A stretch of 64,000 nt of DNA, from positions 1 to 64,000 of the forward strand of contig CAKULN010000004.1 of assembly GCA_934667175.1 (NCBI GenBank). Reading direction: 5' to 3'. Numbering within the stretch: position 1 is the stretch's first letter; the number at the start of each line of letters is the position of its first letter. The notes under the pieces are model-generated. The model did not search any database, was not told where the DNA came from, and saw only the letters and a program-made list of their open reading frames with translations. Positions 1 through 7,704 of the stretch are shown here, in pieces. Position numbers and translations under genes: made by a program. This DNA comes from an uncultured Bacteroidales bacterium. Lineage in GTDB: Bacteria; Bacteroidota; Bacteroidia; Bacteroidales; UBA932.

Positions 1-397
1 ATTATAAGCTCCTGCCTTCATAGTGATACGTCAAGCCTGTGATAAGTTTATAGGAATCGAAGAGCGTAGCGCGCAACAATCCACTGCAAAAATACTCATT
101 AATTTTAATTTATCAAATGCTGCAACGTTTAAATCATCGAAGAAAAATCAATTTGTGAATATTCACATTCCCTCCACTCACGGCTGATGCCTCATGGTCA
201 GCCGTACGTGAAACCGCCTATCTCACGCACCATGGATGGATTTACGCTTGCTGGTGCGTGAAACCTCTTCTTCCACGCACCGCATGCGCCTTAAAATAAG
301 GTCGGTGCTCCTACTCATCATTATTACGCACAGACGATGCTTAATATGGGGCGGGAACATACCTTGATGGAAGATTCAAATTCATGCACGAAAATAT
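1..397. other. gene-free stretch with short hairpins
   Basis: I see no convincing gene in the first 397 bases. The stretch holds two perfect short inverted repeats: an 8-bp pair (180-187 with 198-205, around ACGGCTGA) and another 8-bp pair (253-260 with 274-281, GGTGCGTG/CACGCACC). The words GTGAAACC and CACGCACC recur between 208 and 281. They may be a decayed repeat or a small structured RNA; function unknown. Confidence 0.4.
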
Positions 398-428
398 TTT
401 GTATTTTACGGCAAAAGGATTAAATTTG
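398..428 (+). promoter_or_regulatory. rpmH promoter, Bacteroidota type
   Basis: TTTG at 398-401, a 19-nt spacer, and TAAATTTG at 421-428 match the Bacteroidota sigma-ABfr consensus (TTTG then TAnnTTTG). The predicted transcription start is about 435, leaving a leader of roughly 30 nt before rpmH. Confidence 0.7.
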
Positions 429-466
429 CAGTCCGTTTTGGAAAATATAAAAAAAAATAAGCAGAT

Positions 467-619
467 ATGAAAAGGACATTTCAACCATCCAGACGCAAGC
501 GCGTGAACAAGCACGGATTCCGTGAGAGAATGGCTACCGCCAACGGTCGCCGCGTACTCGCTTCCCGTCGCCGCCACGGACGCAAGAAGCTGACAGTATC
601 ATCTGAGGACAGATGGTAG
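467..619 (+). CDS. rpmH: 50S ribosomal protein L34
   Basis: This 50-residue, very basic protein begins [19 protein letters not shown] and ends in a KKLTVS-type tail, which is the classic L34 pattern. L34 is a small protein of the large ribosomal subunit that binds 23S rRNA. The length and the start are unambiguous: an ATG follows an A-rich leader, with no Shine-Dalgarno sequence, as usual in Bacteroidota. It has its own promoter at 398-428 and a rho-independent terminator directly downstream, so it is probably monocistronic. The usual rnpA/yidC neighbours are not seen downstream. Confidence 0.97.
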   Translation: MKRTFQPSRRKRVNKHGFRERMATANGRRVLASRRRHGRKKLTVSSEDRW

Positions 620-638
620 TCGGTCAGTTGACGTTTAG

Positions 639-667
639 GGGCAGGTCTGTTGGCCTGCCCTTTTTTG
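639..667 (+). terminator. rho-independent terminator of rpmH
   Basis: A 7-bp perfect stem GGGCAGG (639-645) / CCTGCCC (654-660) with an 8-nt loop is followed at once by six T residues, 20 nt after the rpmH stop. Confidence 0.85.
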
Positions 668-760
668 TTTGATTCCGTCCTGCTTTCCAAAGTCGCCTGG
701 CCGGGCAAAGTTTGCGGCACAATGTGACATCCGGGACAGCAGGCATTAATATTCAAGGAC

Positions 761-1195
761 ATGGACATTGACGAGAAATACATGATGGAGGCGCTGAAAG
801 AGGCTCGCCTGGCGTTGGAAGAGGATGAGATCCCTATCGGAGCTGTCATCGTGTGCCGTGGCCGGATCATCGGGCGCGGGCATAACATGACAGAGAGGCT
901 GCACGATCCGACGGCGCATGCGGAGATGATCGCCATCACGGCGGCGACCGAGGCAACGGGGGGAAAATATCTTGGGGACTGTGCCATCTACGTTACCGTG
1001 GAGCCTTGCCCGATGTGTTCAGGGGCGCTGAACTGGGCGCAGATCGGTCGAGTTGTCTACGGGACAATCGACCCCAAGAGGGGTTACTCCATGTACTCTC
1101 CGTCTCTGCTTCATCCGAAAACCCAGGTTCAGGCCGGAGTTCTCGCCGAAGATTGTTCCGCTCTGATGGTCGATTTTTTCCGTGGCAAACGCTGA
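761..1195 (+). CDS. tadA: tRNA-specific adenosine deaminase
   Basis: The 144-residue protein belongs to the cytidine/deoxycytidylate deaminase-like zinc family. The catalytic HAEM motif lies near residue 50 (zinc ligand His and proton-shuttle Glu), and PCPMCSGA near residues 83-90 supplies the two zinc-binding cysteines. TadA converts adenosine-34 of tRNA-Arg(ACG) to inosine, allowing wobble decoding in the cytoplasm. Length fits TadA. A general nucleoside or guanine deaminase is the main alternative, but the spacing of the two motifs favours TadA. An internal ATG at 782 could also serve as start. A REP-like cluster begins about 30 bp after the stop. Confidence 0.88.
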   Translation: MDIDEKYMMEALKEARLALEEDEIPIGAVIVCRGRIIGRGHNMTERLHDPTAHAEMIAITAATEATGGKYLGDCAIYVTVEPCPMCSGALNWAQIGRVVYGTIDPKRGYSMYSPSLLHPKTQVQAGVLAEDCSALMVDFFRGKR

Positions 1196-1226
1196 CGCTC
1201 GGGACTGATCCTGCGGTCCAACCTTC

Positions 1227-1320
1227 GGTCACTTCGACAGGCTCAGTGACCGAAAGAAGTCGCTCCGTGACCGAAGTATAGGCTCAGTGACCGAAGCTAC
1301 TCCCCTTTGAAGTGCCTGAG
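1227..1320. repeat. composite REP repeat, copy A, with C-terminal relic of the peptidase gene
   Basis: This 94-bp stretch matches 2496-2589 in the same orientation at 88 of 94 positions. It contains a full REP-like palindrome, two further half elements, and at 1297-1320 a minus-strand string reading LRHFKGE-stop. The dipeptidyl peptidase gene at 2566 ends LKYLKGE-stop in its copy. The similarity stops at the next codon. Copies A and B therefore enclose the DUF1016 gene. Confidence 0.85.
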
Positions 1321-1343
1321 ATTTTCCTAATGCGACTTGCTGC

Positions 1344-2369
1344 CTATTCGTTCTGTTTCGCCATCTTTTTCACTTCGTTGATTTCACAAATCAACTGCTC
1401 TGTTGTCGGCAAATATAATTGATATTTGCTAGCAAGAATGGTTTTGTTGTCTTCTGGCAAAGAAAGTTTCACAGCCGTGTCATTCTTGTCTGTGCAAAGC
1501 AATATGCCTATAGTAGGATTCTCGTCGGCTGTTTTCTCGTAACGGTCATAATAGTTCACGTAGAGTTGCAACTGCCCGAGGTCTTGATGCGTCAGTTTAT
1601 GGTTCTTAATCTCAATCACCACAAACGAACGTAACAGTCGGTTATAGAAAACCAAATCGGCATAATATTCATCATCCTCTATCAACAGACGTTTCTGACG
1701 GGCCACATATGAAAAACCTTTGCCCATCTCGAGCAAGAAGTCGGCAATATGTGAGATGATTGCACTCTCCAAATCCTTCTCATAGTAGGATGCCTTGCGC
1801 TCCAAACCAAGAAACTCGAGTACCATGGAATCTTTTATTATCTCTTGGGGCGACTCCGGGATGCGTTCTTTGCGTGCCACTGCAAGAACAGATTCCTTAT
1901 CATTGCTCAGCAACAGACGCTCATACAGCATTGAGTTTATCTGTCGCTCAAGTTGGCGGCCGGTCCAACCTTCGTTCACTGCTTCCAGCTCGTAATATTC
2001 TCGTTTGTCTGGGTCTGGAATAGCAATAAGCAGTTTGTATTGTGACCAGTTCAATTGCGTCCGCAGTGTGGACGCAATTGGGTAAAGAATATAAAACTGT
2101 CTGCACCGTTCCAATTGCCTGATACCAAATCCGCTTCCATATTCGGGTTCTATCTCTTTTGCCAGATTCTTAATCAGATAAGTGCCATACTCAGCTCGTT
2201 CCTTTCCTTGTTGCTCTTTTTCAACAATACGCTGGCCAATAGCCCAATACATTTGTACCCGACAGAAGTCGACACTGCGCACGGCATTAGTACGGGCGGT
2301 GTTGATGATGGATTTAATTTCATTGACAAAGCCTTGCAGGGTTATGTCTTGTTCATTTTTATCTGCCAT
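1344..2369 (-). CDS. DUF1016/YhcG-family PDDEXK nuclease
   Basis: A 341-residue protein (start MADKNEQ at 2369; an upstream TTG would add seven residues) with two parts. The N-terminal half is the DUF1016 N domain, with AVRSVDFCRVQMYWAIGQRI and WSQYKLLIAI near residues 30-130. The C-terminal half is the YhcG PDDEXK-like nuclease domain, with YYADLVFYNRLLRSFVVIEI (D...E-x-K) near residues 230-255. The family is widespread, usually near restriction or mobile genes; its biological role is unsettled. It is a single-gene insert between tadA and the S9 peptidase gene, enclosed by 94-bp direct repeats, which marks it as recently acquired accessory DNA. An N-terminal run of charged and amide residues may form a coiled coil. 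Confidence 0.88.
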   Translation of the reverse strand: MADKNEQDITLQGFVNEIKSIINTARTNAVRSVDFCRVQMYWAIGQRIVEKEQQGKERAEYGTYLIKNLAKEIEPEYGSGFGIRQLERCRQFYILYPIASTLRTQLNWSQYKLLIAIPDPDKREYYELEAVNEGWTGRQLERQINSMLYERLLLSNDKESVLAVARKERIPESPQEIIKDSMVLEFLGLERKASYYEKDLESAIISHIADFLLEMGKGFSYVARQKRLLIEDDEYYADLVFYNRLLRSFVVIEIKNHKLTHQDLGQLQLYVNYYDRYEKTADENPTIGILLCTDKNDTAVKLSLPEDNKTILASKYQLYLPTTEQLICEINEVKKMAKQNE

Positions 2370-2430
2370 ATAAATAATTTTTAAATTCAAATTAAATCCG
2401 ACTTTGTTGAAGGTTGGGGATTTTGCCTTG

Positions 2431-2589
2431 CGGTCACTTCGGCAGGCTCAGTGACCGATTCCGTCAGGTTGGTGAGCTTGTCGAACCATCGGGGCGGTCA
2501 CTTCGGCAGGCTCAGTGACCGAAAGAAGTCGCTCCGTGACCGAAGTATAGGCTCAGTGACCGAAGTTACTCTCCTTTGAGGTACTTGAG
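2431..2589. repeat. REP cluster with composite copy B
   Basis: Contains a complete palindrome at 2432-2456 (GGTCACT arms), a GGTT-type variant at about 2467-2488, and then the 94-bp copy B (2496-2589), which runs through the last eight codons of the neighbouring peptidase gene. The cluster lies upstream of the DUF1016 gene and downstream of the peptidase gene. Confidence 0.85.
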
Positions 2590-4695
2590 CCAGAACGCGC
2601 GGTTGGCCTCGTTGAAATGGCGGCCTTGGTAGCCACGGTAGCCGTGCATTCCGTCCGGGTAGATCATCAGCTCGAACTTCTTTCCGGCTTTCTGAAGTGC
2701 GTCCACAAGCAGCAATGTGTTCTGGAAGTGCACGTTGTCATCACCCGTTCCGTGGGTGATCTTGAGCATCACCGAACCATCGTAGTTCTTCTCCGTGACA
2801 GGATAGTTGGCCGCACTGGAAATGGCCTTGGTCGAAGCGTAACCTTCCGGGTTGTTGGCCGGGGTGTCCATGAACCTCTCCGTGTAGTGAGTGTCGTAAA
2901 GGGCCCAGTCGTAGACTCCCCCTCCGGCGATTCCATAGTGGAAGGCGTCCGGGTGGTTCATAACCAGAAGCGCGGTCATAGTGCCGCCGAACGAGAAGCC
3001 CTCGACACCGATCTTGTCGCCCTGAACGTACGGAAGCGATTTGAGATATTCAGCCCACTCCACAAAATCCAGCACCTCCCGCTCGTCCAGACGCCTGTAG
3101 ATCTGATCCAGACCCTTGCGCCCGTTATGACCGGAGGCGCGGCAGTCTGCCACTACCTCTATGATTCCGTTATCTGAATACCATTGGTAATATGCCGGGC
3201 CGCGGAACCTGTCAATCACCTGCGGGGAATCCGGGCCTCCGTAGATGTCGACATGGACAGGATATTTCTTGGACGCATCGAAATCCTTAGGGTAGACAAT
3301 CATCGCAGGAAGTTCAAATCCGTCCTTGGTCGTCATGGTAATATGCTCTGGAAGAGCGTAATTCGAAGCATCAAAATCCTCTCCTGCCATGTCCACCACC
3401 TTGAAGGATTTCACCGGCTTCCTCAAATCATAGATCCAAACCTGATTCGGAGTCCTTGAATTGCTAACGGAAGCGATAGCGTACCTCTGATCCGGAGAGA
3501 CCCGCACGGAAGTGACGTGCATGGCCGGATCTGAGATATTCCTGATCACCCCTTTGCTGACTGAATATAACCCGCCGCGCACACGGGAGTCACGTTCCGC
3601 GACGAATAGAACCTCAGAAGAACTTCCGTCGAACCCTTTGGCCGCCTTGCCCTCCTTGACGTCCACAAGCGACATCCGCCAGTTCTCACCGTCAGTCAAC
3701 CTCTTCAGGACAGAGCCGTCATAAGAGAGGTAATATATTTGCTGCCAATCAGTTTCAAACGAGCGGACCATATAGATTCCATCCCGCCCGAACAGCATCC
3801 CGTCAATCCAGTCGAGCCACGTCTTGTAGGTCTCGTGGTAGATGTGCCTCTTCGTCCCGTCAGCCGGTGACACGGCGTAAAGGTCAAGAGTGTTCTGCGT
3901 CCTCGGTTCTATCTGAATATAAAAGGCCTTGCTGTCGGCTCCCCAGAACGGAGTTCCGAAATACTGGTCGTCATCCTCGTTGAAATCAGCCCAGGCGGTG
4001 TCGCCGCTCTGTACATTCACGATCCCGATGCGCACCTTGGGGTTGTTGTCGCCGCATTTCGGGTAGCGTGTCATGCGGACCGACCCTCCCGTCGGAGAGA
4101 CGTCCGGCAACGCGACAGCCGCCCCGGCGTTCTGTGAATATGCCAACCCCATCCCCGAGCGGTCTGCGTCCTCGGCGAACGGTGAATATATCGGGAAAAC
4201 CGGAACCTCCGAATTGTCAAAGCGATAGAAGCCTATCTTCTTGGAATCCGGCGACCACCAGAATGCGCAATAATGGGTAGGCCTACCCAAAATTTCTTCG
4301 TAATATACCCACGAAGAGTAGCCGTTCAGAATCACGTCCGACCCGTCGAACGTCAGCTGGGTCTCCCCTTTCGTGGAGATGTCCACCACCCAAAGATTGT
4401 TGTCCCTCGTGAACGCCATCTTCGTGGAGTCCGGTGAATATGTCAGATTGACCGCACCCTCTGGCTTGAATGGAAAGTCCGTGAACTTCGCCGAATAGCA
4501 TATTCCTTCTGTCACTTTCCCGGTCACTGCATTGACGGAGAAGTCCTTAGCCCCCGTAAAAGAGTGATCGTAAGTCAACGCCACCTCGTTCTTCCCCACC
4601 CATTTCCAGGCCTTTGGAATATCATTGAAATCCTCCGCCAAAGCGCTCAAGGACACCATAAAAGCCAAAGCCGCCAAAATCTTTTTCATATTCAT
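2566..4695 (-). CDS. dipeptidyl peptidase IV, S9B family
   Basis: The 709-residue secreted serine peptidase opens with a signal peptide (MNMKKILAALAFMVSLSALA). A beta-propeller DPPIV N domain follows, carrying the tandem-Glu substrate anchor in SSWVYYEEILGR (about residue 130), then an alpha/beta-hydrolase S9 domain with nucleophile GFSFGG (about 568), Asp in GTGDDNVHFQ (about 651) and His in MHGYRG (about 684). It should remove X-Pro or X-Ala dipeptides from peptide N termini in the periplasm. The ATG at 4689, preceded by GAAT, is an alternative start. Its last codons are duplicated beyond the DUF1016 gene. The size matches prolyl-tripeptidyl or DPP-IV enzymes of Bacteroidales. Confidence 0.93.
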   Translation of the reverse strand: MNMKKILAALAFMVSLSALAEDFNDIPKAWKWVGKNEVALTYDHSFTGAKDFSVNAVTGKVTEGICYSAKFTDFPFKPEGAVNLTYSPDSTKMAFTRDNNLWVVDISTKGETQLTFDGSDVILNGYSSWVYYEEILGRPTHYCAFWWSPDSKKIGFYRFDNSEVPVFPIYSPFAEDADRSGMGLAYSQNAGAAVALPDVSPTGGSVRMTRYPKCGDNNPKVRIGIVNVQSGDTAWADFNEDDDQYFGTPFWGADSKAFYIQIEPRTQNTLDLYAVSPADGTKRHIYHETYKTWLDWIDGMLFGRDGIYMVRSFETDWQQIYYLSYDGSVLKRLTDGENWRMSLVDVKEGKAAKGFDGSSSEVLFVAERDSRVRGGLYSVSKGVIRNISDPAMHVTSVRVSPDQRYAIASVSNSRTPNQVWIYDLRKPVKSFKVVDMAGEDFDASNYALPEHITMTTKDGFELPAMIVYPKDFDASKKYPVHVDIYGGPDSPQVIDRFRGPAYYQWYSDNGIIEVVADCRASGHNGRKGLDQIYRRLDEREVLDFVEWAEYLKSLPYVQGDKIGVEGFSFGGTMTALLVMNHPDAFHYGIAGGGVYDWALYDTHYTERFMDTPANNPEGYASTKAISSAANYPVTEKNYDGSVMLKITHGTGDDNVHFQNTLLLVDALQKAGKKFELMIYPDGMHGYRGYQGRHFNEANRAFWLKYLKGE

Positions 4696-4758
4696 AAATC
4701 ATTTTTTACAAATCAACTCCCCCAAGTTATGGAAAAAATTCCATTCCGCAATAGCAGG

Positions 4759-5928
4759 TTAATATAGAAGGCCGAAAGCCCAGATAGGGATCACATTGGC
4801 AAAGCCGGTCTCTATGTCATCTTTCACGATGTACCCCTCGTCCGCATTCTCTATCTGCTTTTTCCCTTTATTCTTTCCCCCAATCTCGAACGTTCGGCCA
4901 TCTATCTCAAAATCAGAGATTTTCGAACTGATCACATCACCGATGACTCTAGTCTGATTCATAAAGAATGTCTCTCGCACATTACCGACATCGGCCTTGT
5001 CCGGTTCCAAAACGTATATCAAGTTTGGATTGTCAAGGTATAGTTTCTCGACTTTCCCAAGCCCTCTTATTCCTCCAGTCTTGTCCCTCAACTGTGAAAT
5101 CATACCGGCCTCCTCAATATAAATAAGGTAATCCGAAACATCGTTACGGCTAATGCCTGTCACCTCCGCAAGTTTCGTCATCACGGGCTTGAAAGGCACG
5201 CTCTTGGCCACAACCATCAGCAACGACTTGAGCTTTCGCCCAACGGAAACATTCGTCTGGAGGTACTGAGGGATGTCCACTTCCATGGTCTGATTAATGA
5301 CCTGCAGCATCTCCAACTCAAACTCCGGATCCTTACCGAAAGGATAATAGCCGTTACGAAGATAGCTCCGGAACAACGGCAGCGGATGTGCCACTTCAGG
5401 TATCTCCGCCATATTCCCAAGAACATCTTCCATTGAATATATCGGGACGTCAATGTCGTGGAAAAGTTTAAGATATTCTCTGAATGACAACCCCTGCATA
5501 TCATAGATCGGAACACGCCTGCTCAAATCCGACATTCCCTTGTAAATGTCAAGGATTGACGAGCCGGAAATCACAACCTGAAGGTCGCTGTAACTGTCTA
5601 TGATCTGCTTCAATTCCCGTGACCATCCTTCATATTTGTGAATCTTGTCAATAAACAGATGCCGTCCCCCCATTTTCACGAACCGATCGGCCAGATCAAC
5701 AAGTTTGTGTTCTGAAAAATACAGATGATCAGCAGAAACGTATAATGTGTCATCTGTACTATGATGTAACTTGATATGCTGCAACAGCATTGTCGATTTC
5801 CCGACACCACGGGGGCCTACAAGGCCGAACGCTTTCATATCCCATTTTATAAACGGATACTTATAGCGAAGGAAATCAGTTGAAGTCTCCTTCAACTTTC
5901 TTGTGAAATATTCATAAAGTTGCTCCAT
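4759..5928 (-). CDS. AAA_14/DUF4143-type ATPase
   Basis: A 389-residue protein starting MEQLYEYFTRKL at 5928; 31 more codons are open upstream but cross the promoter. The N-terminal AAA_14 ATPase domain has Walker A GPRGVGKST (about residue 43) and a Walker B-like LFIDKIHKY, in which the usual Glu after Asp is Lys. The C-terminal DUF4143 domain ends in a nuclease-fold-like IGGKNKGKKQIENADEGYIV segment. Such ATPases are abundant in Bacteroidota and archaea as isolated genes; their role is not settled. It stands alone between the DPP gene and the helicase. The E-to-K change predicts weak or no ATP hydrolysis if that residue is the catalytic base. Confidence 0.85.
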   Translation of the reverse strand: MEQLYEYFTRKLKETSTDFLRYKYPFIKWDMKAFGLVGPRGVGKSTMLLQHIKLHHSTDDTLYVSADHLYFSEHKLVDLADRFVKMGGRHLFIDKIHKYEGWSRELKQIIDSYSDLQVVISGSSILDIYKGMSDLSRRVPIYDMQGLSFREYLKLFHDIDVPIYSMEDVLGNMAEIPEVAHPLPLFRSYLRNGYYPFGKDPEFELEMLQVINQTMEVDIPQYLQTNVSVGRKLKSLLMVVAKSVPFKPVMTKLAEVTGISRNDVSDYLIYIEEAGMISQLRDKTGGIRGLGKVEKLYLDNPNLIYVLEPDKADVGNVRETFFMNQTRVIGDVISSKISDFEIDGRTFEIGGKNKGKKQIENADEGYIVKDDIETGFANVIPIWAFGLLY

Positions 5929-5946
5929 TGCATAATATCCTTTCGG

Positions 5947-5954
5947 CAAATATA
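5947..5954 (-). promoter_or_regulatory. -7 box of the AAA_14 gene, in a TGCA-rich leader
   Basis: TATATTTG on the minus strand (5954 to 5947), 19 nt before the ATG, fits the Bacteroidota -7 consensus; a -33 element is not clear. Upstream, to 6045, the words TTTGCAT, TGCAAAT and GATGCA recur, including a perfect inverted repeat ATTTGCA/TGCAAAT (5993-5999 with 6009-6015). These may be an operator. Confidence 0.45.
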
Positions 5955-6045
5955 GCGCTTTTGCACAAAAAACGATGCAATTATATTTGATATTTGCATG
6001 AAATAAGTGCAAATTTTCCAAAAATCTGCATCAAACCGATGCAAA

Positions 6046-7701
6046 TCACCTTGAAGCGAAGTACTCGTCCTTGAAGTTGACGAGATAGACCTTGTCGGTG
6101 GCGCGGGTTAGGGCGGTGTAGAGCCATTTTAGGTCATCGACGGTGAGTTCGTCCTGCCAGAACGGATTGTCGATGAAGACGCAGTTCCACTGGCCGCCCT
6201 GGCTTTTGTGGCAGGTGATGGCGTTGGCGTACTTGAGCTGGAGGGCGTTGTAGTAAGGGTCCTCACGGACGGCCTCGTAACGCTTTTTCTTGGTCGGAAT
6301 GTCGGCATAGTCCTCGTTGACTCCGTTGTAGAGCTGGTTCTGCTGCTCGTAGCTAAGCGAGGCGGACTCGGACTCAAGGGTATCCAGACAGACTTTGGCG
6401 ACTATCTCGGTATCATCGTAGTCCGGGAACGAAAGGCGGGCATCAGCGAAATGAAGGCCGTAGCGTTCCTCGAAATTCCTGATGGACACCAACTTGGCGA
6501 TGTCACCGTTGGCGATGTAGTCCATTCCTTTCACGTCTTTCAGAAACTGGTAGCAGTTCTTCACGATCATCAGTTTCTCGCCTCTGACCAAACGCTCCTC
6601 GTCGTAGAAGACCTGGGCCCGGATCCCGGCGTTGTAGCGGTTCGCGCGCTTGTTGGAGCGGCAGAGCACCACGGCGTCGTCTTTTGAATATTCAGAAAAA
6701 TATGCCGAGTTCAGGGTGTCGATGAGCTCTCCTCCGGTGATTCGCACGACATCATCGAAGCCGTCTACCGTCAGTCCCAATTCGTCAGGGGTGAACATTC
6801 CGTCTCCATACAAATCGGAGGCTATGAGTTCACGCAACTTGGTGGCATTGAACAGGATCCCGGACTCTTTCTGTTGGCGGACGACCTGGGTCAGAGAGCA
6901 ATATCTCACTCCTCCAAAGCAGTCCATGCACTCTTTAGAGAGAGCAGGAGAGGCTTCCATCCCGACAGGGGGCAGCTGGGCGTCGTCTCCGAGCAGGATC
7001 AGGCGGCAGTCGTTGCCGGCGCGGACATAATCAATAAGATCTTTCAGAAGGTCTCCGGTTCCGAATTGGGTTGTGCCTTGGCGCTGAGAGTCATCTATGC
7101 CGATCAGCGAGACTTCGTCCACGATGAAGAGTTTGTGGGAGAGTTTGTTGGGAGCCAAGGAGAACTGGCCGAAGCCGTCATCTCCGACGGATTTCTGGCG
7201 GTAGATGCATTTGTGGATCGTGCGGGCGGGTTTGCCGGCGTACAGGGAGAGGACCTTGGCGGCACGACCGGTGGGGGCGAGGAGGTAGCATATTTCCTCA
7301 TATTCTTCGGTCGGCTCTTCCGAATTTCGGTGTGCTTCGATGGTTGGTGAGCCTTGTCGAACCACAGGCTCAGCGACCGATTGGTGGACTTGCCGAACCA
7401 CGGTTGGTGAGCCTTGTCGAACCACGGTGACCGAAGAGGTGCCATGCGACCGGTCACTGAGCCTGTCGAAGTGACCTTGGCGGTCAGTCCGAATTTTAGG
7501 TCTCAAATCGTCAAACGACCGGATCACCGCCGCGATGGCCGAAGTCTTTCCCGTGCCCGCGTACCCGTTGATCACCAGAATGTCAGCGTCATCACAGGTC
7601 ACGAAATCAGCGATTTCCCGGAACAAATTATCCTGATCCGAAGTGCAATCGTAAGGGAAATTGTCCCTGAAACGCTTGTAGAAAAATTCTCCCCTGTCCA
7701 T
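6046..7701 (-). CDS. RecD-like superfamily 1B DNA helicase
   Basis: A 551-residue helicase with Walker A NGYAGTGKTSAI (about residues 43-54), PTGRAAKVLS, Walker B FIVDEVSLI and GDDAQLPPVG (AAA_30 core), and a UvrD_C_2 C terminus with TCHKSQGGQW and LYTALTRATDKVYLV. It should be an ATP-dependent 5'-3' helicase of the RecD2/Pif1-like group. Residues about 72-122 (7335-7485) are not family sequence: they are translated REP elements (GHFDRLSDRS, VVRQGSPT repeated), inserted in frame between the Walker A region and the PTGRAAK motif. It starts 3 bp after the trkH stop, so it is translated from the trkH operon. Confidence 0.9.
   Translation of the reverse strand: MDRGEFFYKRFRDNFPYDCTSDQDNLFREIADFVTCDDADILVINGYAGTGKTSAIAAVIRSFDDLRPKIRTDRQGHFDRLSDRSHGTSSVTVVRQGSPTVVRQVHQSVAEPVVRQGSPTIEAHRNSEEPTEEYEEICYLLAPTGRAAKVLSLYAGKPARTIHKCIYRQKSVGDDGFGQFSLAPNKLSHKLFIVDEVSLIGIDDSQRQGTTQFGTGDLLKDLIDYVRAGNDCRLILLGDDAQLPPVGMEASPALSKECMDCFGGVRYCSLTQVVRQQKESGILFNATKLRELIASDLYGDGMFTPDELGLTVDGFDDVVRITGGELIDTLNSAYFSEYSKDDAVVLCRSNKRANRYNAGIRAQVFYDEERLVRGEKLMIVKNCYQFLKDVKGMDYIANGDIAKLVSIRNFEERYGLHFADARLSFPDYDDTEIVAKVCLDTLESESASLSYEQQNQLYNGVNEDYADIPTKKKRYEAVREDPYYNALQLKYANAITCHKSQGGQWNCVFIDNPFWQDELTVDDLKWLYTALTRATDKVYLVNFKDEYFASR
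7337..7485. repeat. REP cluster inside the helicase gene
   Basis: Three GGTTGGTGAGC...TCGAACCA-type elements, a GGCTCAGCGACC half, and one GGTCACT/AGTGACC palindrome (about 7452-7476) are packed into 150 bp without breaking the reading frame. Confidence 0.85.
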
Positions 7702-7704
7702 AGC

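Noticed and set aside
481-987. Minus-strand frame of 168 codons across rpmH and tadA
   Set aside because: It opposes two clearly recognised genes and includes their intergenic terminator.
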